From the NCBI GenBank assembly GCA_029204225.1, contig CM055103.1, forward strand, positions 53,547,538 through 53,611,537: DNA of 64,000 nt, read 5' to 3'. The notes below the pieces were generated by a model that was not told where the DNA came from, did no database searches, and saw only the letters and a list, made by a program, of their open reading frames with translations. This document shows, piece by piece, positions 1-11,100 of the stretch. The DNA is from Diphasiastrum complanatum (taxonomy: Eukaryota > Streptophyta > Lycopodiopsida > Lycopodiales > Lycopodiaceae). How positions within the stretch are numbered: the stretch's first letter is position 1; each line of letters begins with the position of its first letter. A program made the position numbers and the translations under genes.

Positions 1-1470
1 AATCTAAAGGGATAGGGAATCCAGAGGTGGTTGTAGATTGAGGATTGACATAATTGTGGCAAGAAATGAGTGATGAAATACATTCAATCAACAAACAACC
101 AAGTTCTTTGCTATTTTGGTAATGCTATCACTTCATTGTCCTTATTCGGCTATTCTAATTTAGATTGGAGAGGGGACTTAGATACCAAGAAGTTAACTTT
201 TGGTTTTATTATTTGTATCTATTTTCCGCACCAATTTGTAGCAATAGCATGAAGTAGAAGTAGATTGCACTATTTTGAATTGAGGTTGAATACATAGCCG
301 ATTAATTTTTTTTTTTTTTAATGAAAGTGTATATAAAGGGTGCTTATTTTTTGAATTGCTCTATCCCTACTTTCATTAATCTTGGAACATTTATGCTTGC
401 TACAATGGATGCAGGCTAGAGAAGTTGTTCGAAAGTTGCTAGTTGGGATTCTTTTCGAAGACCAAGTACATAGAATTTTTCCTAGGTTCACAGCGACCAT
501 CATTATATTAGCATGTGCAAATGCAAGCAAATTGTCATTTGCTATAGATTACATGTCAATGATGCTCTATCCATACAATGTTAGTATTCCAAATTTTGAC
601 ATTGTTTGGGTTCCCTACAACTTGCTCACATACATCTTAAAAGGTGATAGGGCTTTTGTAGCCCGCTTAAATCGATTTGTCAACCATTTGTCCATGAATC
701 ATTATAGAATATTGAGTATTGCTCCCGCTCACATATGAAGGAGATTGTGGTTACAGCTTCACGCTCCCACGGTCACTTGCGAAGGAGATTTTGCTGTCTA
801 CGTCTTCACGCTCCGTTGGATAAACGTTTTGTTAATTAAGTACAAAAATATTAATGATCTTGTAAGTGTAATTAGAATAGCATGAGATCATCCAACAACT
901 ATATAAGGAACTAAGCGAGTAGAGACAAAAGATGAGAAGAGATCCAAGAGATCAATCTCCACGACAAAGATCAAACGACCAAAATTGGTCTTCTAGTGTC
1001 TAACTCCTCAGAGTTAGATATTATAGAGAGAGTAAAGAGTATTCAGAAAGATAACAATTATTTGAATCTGTAAATAGAATCACGCGTTCACAACGCTATT
1101 GTTTTGTGATCTGATCGTTGTTACTACAACACTTATTATACAGATTTGCAGTTGCATTCGTGGTAGATGTTTTGAATGTCTCTCACTCTTTCTCCTCTAC
1201 TATCAATAACTCCACTAATGAAGAAATGTATGGCTGTCATAGACGCCTAATTGATTCACATTTTTTTATATCAGAATATCAGTAACAGAGAAGTGCACGA
1301 CTGTCTCAAACGCCTAATCATTCTTCTCTTTATGGTTGTCTATGACACCTATACTGAGGTTCAACAAGTCAGAACTGCTCTAATTCCATTCTCTAAGCAA
1401 TCCAGATCTTATATCATTTTCACTGTCTTCATTTGGTGGTGCGACGACCTACAATTTTACTGCGGCATAG
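1..1470. other. Gene-poor left edge, no recognisable gene
   Basis: No known protein family is visible here. The longest open frame, 382-738 on the plus strand (118 codons), resembles nothing I recognise and may be chance. A short imperfect duplication, an AAGGAGATT...CTTCACGCTCC unit, lies at about 737-815. A TATA-like CTATATAAGG at 899-908 precedes a stretch that looks like LTR or leader sequence, but I could not define element ends. Given the Copia remnant that follows, this may be part of its eroded 3' side. Confidence 0.4.
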
Positions 1471-1473
1471 ACT

Positions 1474-2717
1474 TCATCCTTGTTCTAATGAGTGATCTCG
1501 ATGGTGCATTGGGCTCGAATAAGTCAATTTGAATTCCTTCGAAAGTAGAGCTTTTGTCTCATGCAATAGCTGATTTGAATTGTTGATGATTAATGAATCA
1601 TCGATATATAATGCTATTATCATATAGCTTGAGCCTTTGTGTTGGAGATACATGGTAGAATTGGCAAAACTAGATCTGGTGCTACAACAAGAATCGATTA
1701 ACTCAATTGAACCAAGCCCTTGGAGCTTGCTAGAGCTTGTAGAGAGCTTTCTGCAATTTGCAAACCTCGTGCTCTTCGCCTGGAAGGATGTAACCTTCAA
1801 GTTGATAGATATAGAAACCAAGAATGATCCAATAGTGTCTTTTGGTCTTTGACCATAAATGCTCCTTCGTCCATGTCGATGTTGGGAGGTGTTGTGACTG
1901 CATTTGCCTGTTTATCAAGTTGCTTATTGGTGTTCTTCGCTTTGAAAACCTTGCAATCCTCAATCTCATGATTAGTGCGCTTGCAATACTTACAAAACAT
2001 CTTCTTCTTCGACTGTGGATTTGATAATTGTTCTTGACTTTGAGTCGGTTTTTGATTTGATGCGGACTGCTTAGAGCTTTTCTGCTTCTGTCGGTTTGAG
2101 CCTTTGTTGACATATAGAACATGAGATGATGAAGTCGACGAAGCATCCTGACTTCTTCGATTATCTTCCCGCAGCAACATAGTGATAACTCTAGTAAGAG
2201 TTAAACATGAGTGTGTCGATATGATCATCACCCAGTTTTCATATGTAAAGGGCAAGCTTGAAAGCAATGTCATAATTGGGTCTTGATTGTCTATGACTGA
2301 TCCGACAATGGCCGCTCTGTTGCAAGAGATTCTTAAACTGGTTAGCGTGATTCTGAAGTGAATCACCATTCGACATCTTGAGAGTGAAGAATTTTCTTCG
2401 TAGATGTAACTTGTAAGTTACGTCCTTCACATCATATAGTAACTCAAGATGTCCCATACTTCTTTCGAAGTTTGAGCTTCAGATATATGGCCAATCTGAG
2501 TGTCTGATATATTGAAAATGATAAGCGCGAAAGCTTTACCATCCTTCGACTTCCACGTTGAGTCGGTTGTGTCGTCTTCAAGCTGCACTTCGATATCTAT
2601 GACAACATCCCACAACTCCTTGGTGATTAGCAAGGTCTTCATCTTAAATTTCCACAAGTAGTAATTGGATCCATTCAGCTTGTCTGCGATAAGACCGGCT
2701 TTACTATGAGAATTCAT
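1474..2717 (-). mobile_element. Degenerate Ty1/copia remnant: gag joined to reverse transcriptase
   Basis: Reading on the minus strand, the piece starting at 2717 is a Copia-type gag N-terminus (LNGSNYYLWKFKMKTLL). Frame-shifted gag pieces follow (2457-2239 and 2369-1797). The latter ends with an intact CCHC zinc knuckle, CKYCKRTNHEIEDC, which packages the RNA in active elements. The sequence then jumps directly to the reverse transcriptase region: GEEHEVCKLQKALYKL near 1740, then an ALYIDDSLI motif near 1590 that corresponds to the catalytic YVDD box. Protease, integrase and the N-terminal half of RT are missing, so this is an internally deleted, frameshifted and inactive copy. I found no LTRs or primer-binding site at its edges. 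Confidence 0.85.
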
Positions 2718-3146
2718 CTGGAATTCAGCGAAGTGGCAACAAATACAGATCTCGAAATAACAATAGAGATGGACCTTGGAATAAGCCTTTGTATGTGTCT
2801 CAAAATCGACCTCATTTGCATGCCTTACTCTGAAAAATTTGTGGTCTAACTTACTGCAGGTGTCGTTGTATATTCTGAGGTGCTAGTTCCGATATCGATA
2901 ATAGGACAAACCATTATCTCTCTCTCATTATCTCTCATTTTTCAAGAGATAAAAAAACCAATTATTGTAGAAAACATTAAAAAATGACTCAATAAAAAAA
3001 GTTGGCACCAAACTTCTGGCTCATAGTTAAGAAACTATGTAAGAAAATCTTCACAAGAATGAATGTAACTATATGTATGTGTTGCCCCACATGGTTACAT
3101 CTTGTACATGTTGATGGTTACCATATACATTGTCGAAACTCTGCAA
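2718..3146. other. Non-coding spacer
   Basis: I see no ORF or motif. The stretch lies upstream of the Copia gag remnant and could hold an eroded LTR, but no primer-binding site is recognisable. Confidence 0.4.
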
Positions 3147-3512
3147 GACAACCCATCAGAGGATCAGAGGATTGAGGACGTGATCACCAAGAGTTTGAAA
3201 AGTTATGGACAACCCATCAGAGGATCAGAGGATTGAGGACATGATCACCAAGCGTTTGAAAAGTTATGGACAACCCATCAGAGGATTGAGGACGTGCTCA
3301 CCAAGAGTTTGAAAAGTTATGGACAACCCATCGGAGGATTGGGCACATGATCACCAAGAGTTTGAAAAGTTATGGACAACCCGTATGAGGATTGAGGACA
3401 TGATCACCAAGAGTTTGAAAAGTTATGGACAACCCATATGATGATTGAGGACATGATCACCAAGAGTTTGAAAAGTTATGGACAACTAATCAGAGGATTG
3501 AGGAAAAGATTG
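3147..3512 (+). repeat. Minisatellite, six 53/61-bp units plus a partial seventh
   Basis: Six head-to-tail copies of a unit beginning GACAACCCATC and ending GAAAAGTTATG start at 3147, 3208, 3269, 3322, 3375 and 3428. A partial seventh starts at 3481. The first two units are 61 bp because CAGAGGAT is duplicated inside them; the other four are 53 bp. Neither length is a multiple of three, so this is not a protein repeat. Unit-to-unit substitutions (for example GACGTG versus GACATG) show an array that has had time to diverge. Confidence 0.95.
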
Positions 3513-4318
3513 CCCGAATGGATGATGAAGATATGGATTCGAAGGGCAGCGCTTGCAGTGAGATTACGTATTCTAACTGTGTTCAAGAGGCAAGGAAGCT
3601 GCATAGAAGAAGCGAAAGCTTTCCCCTACCTTTGGCAGCTTTGCTTAGGAGGAGCTACGTGCAATTTCCTCCTCAATTAGCATGCTTACAGTTGCACCAC
3701 ATCAGAAGTAATGGCCGTATTCTTCTCCAAGAGGTGAAGGTCGCCCCTCAGTCCCTTTTCCAGCCATTTCGAACACAAGGATGCTTGGTTCTGCAGCTGA
3801 TTCACCGTGATGATGAGGATCCTCAAGCAACCATCGAAACAAACGAACCGTGTCACTGCAGAAGAGCCCACCGCGAAGCTCACTGATGTAACCTTCCGTA
3901 AGTGTCATAAATGTACAGAGCAACAAGAGAGCGCAGAGAGAGAGAGGCACACAGAGAGCAAGAGAGAGGGGAAAGAGAGTGAGAGCGTAGAGCATGAAGA
4001 GAGTGAGAGAGTTGGGGAGAGAGGGGAAAGAGAGCGAAAGTCCCCTCGTATCTTACTGGCACGGCCAGTTTGGCTGCGACCAACTTCTGCAGGTGACATG
4101 TGTCCCCAGGTGGCCTGATGATGCTTCGCGCCACCCTGCTCGCCCTGCCCGAGAGAGACATTGAACCTTTGCTTGCCACATGACCTAATGGGTTTATCCC
4201 ATAATATTTTCTTGGAACTACTCCACCATGCATATATACTCAAAATGCCCATCCACTCCCATATATGTGTGTGTGTGCATGTGTGCGTGGGCGTGTGTGC
4301 GTGCGTGCGTTCTGGTCC
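3513..4318. other. Non-coding, purine-rich stretch
   Basis: After the minisatellite there is no recognisable protein. Positions about 3918-4045 are dominated by GAGAGA/AGAGAGG purine runs on the plus strand. About 4265-4310 is a GT-rich tract. Overlapping open frames here in several phases are products of low complexity. Confidence 0.5.
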
Positions 4319-4490
4319 CCCTCACGCATTGGTGCTCCCGGCTCCCGGGGTGGGCAGGCGGTCCCACAATCTTGGCGTCAACTCCACAATCTTGGCGTCA
4401 ACTCCCTCACGCATTGGTGCTCCCGGCTCCCGGGGTGGGCAGGCGGTCCCACAATCTTGGCGTCAACTCCACAATCTTGGCGTCAGCTCC
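4319..4490 (+). repeat. GC-rich nested tandem repeat (85-bp unit containing 20-bp units)
   Basis: A segment starting CTCACGCATTGGTGCTCCCG at 4321 is repeated at 4406 (85-bp period), essentially without change. Inside each copy a 20-bp unit, CCACAATCTTGGCGTCAACT, is itself present twice in tandem. The block is markedly GC-richer than its surroundings. Repeats within repeats suggest two rounds of local slippage or unequal exchange. Confidence 0.9.
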
Positions 4491-4743
4491 CTGGCCGGTG
4501 GTCTTGGCGGCACTAGCGCCCTCTGCTCGAGTGAAAGGGTGGTGCTGTGGCGCTGGCACAGTGCAGTGGTTCCTGGCGCCCTGGCGGCGGGTGCCGCCCG
4601 ATGATAGTACTTTTGCGGCAACAGTGGGGTCCCAGGTTGAACGGATTCTTGTCCCGTGTCCCCGGACTCCACGTGTTAATTTACGACCGGCACGGGGCCA
4701 AAGCTGTCCCCTTGCCAATAAGCGACACGGGAAGAGTCCAGAC

Positions 4744-4747
<4 letters not shown>

Positions 4748-4794
<47 letters not shown>
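4748..4794 (+). repeat. (GA)n microsatellite
   Basis: An uninterrupted GA dinucleotide run of about 47 bp. It is followed at about 4848-4863 by a homopolymer pair, roughly ten A then ten G. Confidence 0.95.
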
Positions 4795-4799
<5 letters not shown>

Positions 4800-4979
4800 C
4801 GGGAGGACATAGATAGCGGAGAGAAAGAGAGACACCACTGAATAAAAAAAAAAGGGGGGGGGGTCATTGGTTGGGCCATTGGTGGGATGTCCGTGCAGGA
4901 TTATCATATTTATGATAATGGCCCTTTCAATGGCCATTACTTAATACTTAATGTCCATTACCATTAATTATAGTACCCT

Positions 4980-5362
4980 TATATTTCTTATAGGCTACAT
5001 GTATACATATAGCTCTAAGCTATATGATTGTGACTAAATTCCTACAGGCTACATGTATACATACAGCTATATGATTGTTTCTAAAGCATGAGGAACATGT
5101 GTTGAGGAGTAGTATAAGAACTATAGTAAGTTCATCACTGATCCCTGTCAAATAAGCGTGTTTTAATCCAAAATATAATATGTTAATCACTGATCCCTCG
5201 ATATGTTAAGGACTGATCCTTGAGGAATGTCTGTTCAGGAAACATAGATCAGTAGGAATTATAGTATGTTCATCACTAATCCATGCCAAATTATAAGCGT
5301 ATGTTAATCCAGTATGTTAATCACTGATCCCTCAATATGTTAAGCACTGATCCTTGAGGAAT
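4980..5362 (+). repeat. Diverged direct duplications upstream of the carboxylesterase-like gene
   Basis: Two diverged copies of a roughly 105-bp block (TATAGTAAGTTCATCACTGATCC...GATCCTTGAGGAAT) lie at 5122-5228 and 5260-5362. Just before them GGCTACATGTATACATA occurs at about 4993 and again at about 5047. CACTGATCC is therefore present several times in the 500 bp before the gene. The repeats could carry regulatory sites, but nothing in the sequence proves it. Confidence 0.8.
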
Positions 5363-5473
5363 CAGTTCGTCCGTTAATTCTTTTAACATGTCCAATCATG
5401 CACTTTTGTGAGACCACGTTTTCTCCGTGAGTGTGTTTTTAGCAAACAATTTTGTGTTTGATAAGGTGCTTTG

Positions 5474-5488
5474 CATGCATGTATATAG
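5474..5488 (+). promoter_or_regulatory. Putative core promoter: RY motif and TATA box
   Basis: CATGCATG (5474-5481), the RY element recognised by B3-domain factors of the ABI3/FUS3 group in plants, directly abuts a TATATAG box at 5482-5488. The start codon at 5597 is about 110 bp downstream, leaving room for a short GA-rich 5' leader (about 5497-5530). The position fits a promoter; use in vivo is inferred. Confidence 0.5.
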
Positions 5489-5596
5489 GAGGTATCGGAG
5501 AGAGAGAGAGGGAGATTGAGAGAGTGTAGTGATCAGTAGCTGTTCGAGTCTGGACTCTGGAACACTAGCTAGTTCCCAAGTTTTAACGCTGCAAAA

Positions 5597-6241
5597 ATGG
5601 GAGAAGCCAAATCTGCTGCCTGTGAATTAGTGTGTGAAATTCCTGGTGTAAATATCTACTCTGATGGCACAGTAGATAGATCAACACATGATCAACATCT
5701 GCCTACCACACCTGCACATCCAGATCAGGCTCTCTATGGGGCGGTTTCAAAGGATGTCACAATCAACAGCCTCACGGGCATATGGGTTCGCATTTATCTT
5801 CCCCAAGGAGCACCAAAGCATGGCCCTCAGATTAACGGGGAATTGCATGAAGTGGGTGGTTTGCCAATCGTTGTTTACGTACATGGAGGCGGGTTCATTT
5901 TGGCCAGTGCAGCATCTTCCTTTGCGCATGACATTTGCTGTAAAATGTGCGCAAAGTTGAATGTGATTGTCGTCTCCGTGGACTACAGGTTGGCTCCGGA
6001 GCACCGCCTGCCTGCTGCTTTCGACGACACATTCGCTGCCTTGAAGTGGCTGCAGTCTCAAGCCACTGATGAAGCCGCATCTGAAAAAGAACCATGGCTT
6101 GCTGCTTATGGAAATTTTGGGAAGTGTTTTTTGATGGGCCAAGGCTCTGGTGCTACAATTGTGCATCAAGTTGCCAACATCTACACTATGAATGAGATGA
6201 AAACTCTAATAGATCTTGATCAAACATCAATCAAAACATAA
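5597..6241 (+). CDS. Carboxylesterase (CXE/GID1-like hydrolase), C-terminally truncated, nucleophile displaced
   Basis: A 214-residue alpha/beta-hydrolase-3 protein of the plant CXE family, which hydrolyses small esters; the family also contains the gibberellin receptor GID1. The oxyanion-hole motif VYVHGGGF (His96-Gly99), the DYRLAPEHRLPAAFDD block (129-144) and the strand leading to the nucleophile elbow are well conserved. At the elbow, where the family has G-D-S-A-G, this protein reads G-Q-G-S-G (181-185): residue 183 is Gly and a Ser sits one place later. The frame ends about 25 residues after this, whereas family members run to roughly 310-340 aa. The region with the catalytic Asp and His is absent, and I found neither a good splice donor nor that half downstream. 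The start is the first ATG after a GA-rich leader. It may be a pseudogene, a non-catalytic protein or an incomplete gene model. Confidence 0.75.
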   Translation: MGEAKSAACELVCEIPGVNIYSDGTVDRSTHDQHLPTTPAHPDQALYGAVSKDVTINSLTGIWVRIYLPQGAPKHGPQINGELHEVGGLPIVVYVHGGGFILASAASSFAHDICCKMCAKLNVIVVSVDYRLAPEHRLPAAFDDTFAALKWLQSQATDEAASEKEPWLAAYGNFGKCFLMGQGSGATIVHQVANIYTMNEMKTLIDLDQTSIKT

Positions 6242-8150
6242 AATAATATTGTGGAAACAAACCTTCTCGATTTGTATATCTCATTTGTTGATAAATTGAA
6301 GAGAAGGAAATGGCTAAACATTGTCTAATTTCTCTCTCTAGCTAGTTTTGTCTTCTACACTAAAAAGTGTGCAACCCACTATCTTGATGGCAAAGTGTCT
6401 CTATTTTTCTTACATTGTTATGATTACCTTACCCATGACATACTCACAATCCATTCAAATGAGGTCTTGCATCTCTCTCTTTAAAAATAGGAAGATCTAT
6501 ATCAAGCTTCACTGAAAGACTTCTACTTATTGTTTGTTGGATACCTAAAAAAATTTATGCTCATTTGGAAAACACATGAAGCTCAAGTCTTTGGGAGTCC
6601 CTTGTAAACATATATCACTCTCTCATGCAGGGCCATTGGACACAACTTGTTCTTACTTTTGTAAAATAAATGTAGTTTTGATTTAGCAAAACAATTATTT
6701 GAGGTTAGACTACCTACTCGGCGCTAAATAATTGTGTAATCATGACTTGGGTCTTTGATTACCCAAACAATCTACAATAGCTTCTTTTTTTGCCGAGGGT
6801 GGTAGCCCGAGGCGGAAGGGCCCAGAAGCTGACCTTCCGTGGCGTGAGAAATTTTTTTACTTTTTTTCACCTTTTTTTGCCTTAAATCCTTTTTACATGT
6901 ACCTTCCTACATCCGGAAAGTGTATGTAAAAAGAAAACAAACAAAAAAGAATGCGGCGTGGCGCCTCCTTTCCCTTTGTAAAAACGGGAAAAACGCCCTG
7001 CAAAATGCACACAAATTCTCACACGGGTTTTCACAGAAACTACAACTGTAGAATAGTTTTTCCAAATGCTCCACGCTAAAAAAAAGGAGTGTTTACGTAC
7101 TTATTGTCAACAAAGCCTTGCAAACAAACACAAAGAGATTCTCACACAGATTTTCACAGGCAACTCAAAATGTAGCATAAAATTTCTGGTTATGTCGCAA
7201 ACTTACAATAGGGTTTTTGGCCAGCTTACATTTTCATGAATACGTTTGGGCTGGTAAATTCTTCAAAGCCGATTCCCTTTGGGGGTTGGTGAGCTTTATT
7301 TATCATTGAAAAACATTATTCAACGAGCTTCCTTTTATCATAGACTTCTCACATTGTCTTTTGTAGCTCTTGCGTTTGAAGAGGCCTAAAAGTTTATACA
7401 TAGGCCTTGGCATCCCTTATTTTATCTATTTCCGGAGTAAACCTTCTCATTGATAATGCAAAGCTTCCAGATCTTATCTGCATCAAGCCTTATTCAATTA
7501 AACTCTTTTGCAATCCCCTTTACCAACGCACGCCACGGTGCATAAGGATTCTAGGGCTGCGACAGCTCCATTGAGTCCAGCTACGGCTACTTAAGTGCAT
7601 CAAACTCATATGATCCAAGCTACCAATATGCTTCAAAGCTCAGCAACATGTTCTTTGACATGGAAATTCAATCAATCAGAGTAGGCTCTTCTGCACCCAA
7701 TGTTCAGTCTGGAATTTTTCTGGAGACGAGAGGAGGATATCCTGGTGTGGTCATTTCTTCGCTTAATGGATGGATGTGGCTGCAAATTGCAATATATTTT
7801 ACACTTGGACTGCACAAAGCAAATGTTTCTTTCACTCCGCGAAATGCAGAAAGTAATTGGTCGGATAGAATGCAAAGAGTTCAGACAAAAATACAAATTT
7901 GATACATGCAGATGGTTAAAAAAGTCTTTTCATATGTGCGATACATTGCTTCGTTTTCCCTTCAATTGTCACATTTCATAAGGACTGAAAGCAAAGAGTA
8001 GTTAGAAAGCCTAGAGGTGGCAGATTCACTTGAATAAGTAGCTCTGCACGTTTAATGCCACTCTGAGCAGACTCAGTTGTAGACACATGCAGCACAACAC
8101 ATATAGCTGCTAGATACAAGGAAAAATCCATTATATTATTCAGCAGCCTT
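6242..8150. other. Intergenic, no recognised gene
   Basis: I looked here for the missing half of the carboxylesterase and did not find it. About 6790-7010 has T-rich runs beside GC-rich patches (GCCGAGG, GGCGTGG). An open stretch at about 7560-7902 on the plus strand (over 100 codons, containing an FLETRGGYPGVVIS segment) has a protein-like composition but matches no family I know and begins just after a stop codon. It could be a decayed exon. Confidence 0.35.
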
Positions 8151-11100
8151 TTATTCAACTGTTTTCCCACTTCTCTTCAATGACAGCTTGTGCCAAACCA
8201 GGAATCCATTCTCTGTGCTTACAAACTTTATTCCCTCTTTCATAGTCCAACCTTTACGTTTGGGGGTCAGAGTCTCTTTTTGTGATATTTCTGATTTATC
8301 TTCACTATTGCAATCCTGAGAGGGACTTATGCTGTTTGGAGACTTTGTTAGTTCAGAAAGATCAAGCAGATGCTGTAAAGCCTCTACAATGCTACTCATT
8401 TTCGGTCTTGACTTAGGATATCTCTGCAAGCATCGAGAAGCAATATATGCAACCCTTTGTGCAACTTTCAATGAATACTGTCCCTCCAGGCTAGGGTCAA
8501 GCATCTGAGGGAATTTTTTTTTGTCTGCCATGTAGGGCTTTACCCAATTTAACAGCTTCAGCTCATTCTTAGGCTTATTTCTGTCCATGGCCTTTCTTCC
8601 AGTCAATAGCTCAAGAAGCACCACTCCAAAGCTGTACACATCACTCTTTGTTGTCAAATGCCCAGTCTGGATATATTCGGGGGCAGCATAACCTAGCGTT
8701 CCTACAACCTGCAGCATAAACATTAGTAATGTGAAATTAGAAGTCATCAATAGCACTAGTCATGTAAAAAGGTTTTTCAGTATAGACTGGCAAGGTTTTA
8801 CCATCTTTTGGTCGACTTTACAGAACCTTCATGCAGCAGTACAAACAAATTGAGAAACAGAATCATCATGAAATTGTGTGAGAAAGCTACACCTATTTCC
8901 TAAATGAAGCATTCCCCATTTCTTTGAATAAAATTAGAACAAAGACTTTCATACGAAGATTTCAAATGAAAAAGGCATTTTACGCTGTATCTTTCCGCTG
9001 ACATGGTGGTTAAGAAACCATTCACATTTAAGTTAGAGATGCATTCCAACAGTGAGTGCAGCCACAAAAGTTAAAAAAGTCACCATTTCCCAAACCAGTG
9101 CATGGGATTAGGTGTCAATTTTACAATAGATGGGTTGAGAGGCTTCTGGAACAGATTTAAATGGGAAGCAGTGAGAGTAATGCAGAGATGTTCATGCACA
9201 ACATTGGGCTGAAGTGAGGACGCTTATGTGGTCATAGGGCAATGTTCAGTGAAAGAAAAGATGTCCAAGATGAAACTTCGTCCTAGCAAAATCTTTCACT
9301 ACATTCCTAATTATAGTCTATAATGGTTTTAAAGATTGAGTAGACAACTATCTTACAACAGGGTAAAAAAGACAAACATCGTAGGCTCCCAAAGAGTTTA
9401 TTTTCAGCTAAGTTTCATTGAGCTAATCACAAACTGTCTTCTAACTGTGTGTTGATATGGGAATGCATGAGGTCGAGCATCATAATAATCTACCATTTTA
9501 TAAGGGAGTATGAGAGCTGCAGGAGCACAAAGCCAGAACAATGGCTTACAGCACTTTGAAATAGCTTAAATTCAAAACAAGCAACACTTTTCTATGTCAA
9601 CTGGCAAATGACTAGCAGACAATGTTTCAAAGAATCATGTATGGATTTAGTGTACCGCTGTTGTGACATGACTATCATTGAGGCCTGGTCCTTGTCGCGC
9701 AAGCCCAAAGTCTGATAGCTTTGGACTAAAATCTTTATTAAGAAGGATGTTGGACGTTTTGAAGTCACGGAAAATCACCTGCATGCCAGTGAAGAGGAGG
9801 TAAGAATATCTGAAGCATAAGCTCCCTTATCTTCGTAAGTTCCATCCCTAAAAAATTAGAACAAAAACACAATCAAGGCAAGAAAAAGAAACTCTCAATA
9901 AAATATAACTTGAAATCAATAGTTTAGCTCTGTAAAAGTGAATGATAATCTGAATTAATACCGGGAACTCCATTTCTTCGTGCAAATAGGCTAAGCCCCG
10001 TGCAGCTCCTAATGCAATATAAATTCGCGAGCACCATGAAAGGACTGATTGTAATTTGTGAAACAGGTGCTCCTCGAGGCTTTTATTGGGTATGAACTCA
10101 TAAACCAATAGCCGCTGCATACCTTTCTCATCATCTTCCGCACAATAGCCAATCAACTTCACCAAGTTTGGATGGCTGACAAGACCTAGAAAGTTAACTT
10201 CGGCTAACCACTGCTTGTGACCCTGAAATGATGCAGAGATATGCTAGATCATTAAAACTGCAATAGTGGAAAGCACTATCACACAAATGCTACTTTCCAA
10301 TAAAAACCAATCCATCCGTATAACTCCGTCAAGATGTGCACAAACGTATCTGCAGGATCTTGCAAAAAGGATCTCACATTTTGCATGGGTGGAAAACTCT
10401 GTGAACCAGGAACGTTGGGTTCTCTAATGGAGATGAAAGAAGCAACCCACTCATGTAAATATCAACTCAGAAAACAAAAGGATGTCTTACCCTTACCTTC
10501 ATGAATTCAATGGTTGACAAACAAACTGCTAGTAAGAGAATAAAGTAAGGGCTTCATCATCAGACTGTCCACACTTAGTTGCACCTGCAGCTTTTGATAA
10601 TAACGTGAATAATAGCAAGAAACCCATGTTTGCCACTCAACTCCCGGCCATCTCTGAGCATTATTCATGTTAGAGAGATGTTTGGTAAGATCTAGACATC
10701 TCGTCTGGACTCTGGACAAAGCACTGAAGTTTAGATCCTTTGAATGCTTCTTTGCTGTTTGACGACTGATTGTAAATAGAAGCTTTAACTATAAAAATTG
10801 ATATTCTTCACTTCAAATGTTTATGAAAACATTTTCTAGAAACAGACATGAGTGAAAAATGAACACAACAAAGTCACAGTGATATTGGTCAAAACTCTTC
10901 CAGAGAATAACGTAAATTCTACAATGTACCAAATAAACCAAATAGCTTTTAACAGTGTTCTGTTAGTCCATGCCCAGAAATAGAACAAATTGTTAGTACC
11001 ATAGCAGAAACATTGCCTGATTATTCTAAAAAAGAAAGACCCCTTGAAAAGGATGTTCAAACTTCACACAGCACACATATATTGGTAAATGAAACCGGTG

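Noticed and set aside
3147-3512. Regularly spaced repeats as a possible CRISPR-like array
   Set aside because: Units are contiguous with no unique spacers, and the host is a plant; this is a minisatellite.
4161-4937. Overlapping open frames up to 194 codons on both strands
   Set aside because: They overlap in all phases across GC-rich tandem repeats and the (GA)n tract; no family or codon signal favours any of them.
6242-8150. Downstream exons completing the carboxylesterase
   Set aside because: No block resembling the Asp/His-bearing C-terminal half was found on the plus strand, and there is no good donor near 6175-6240.
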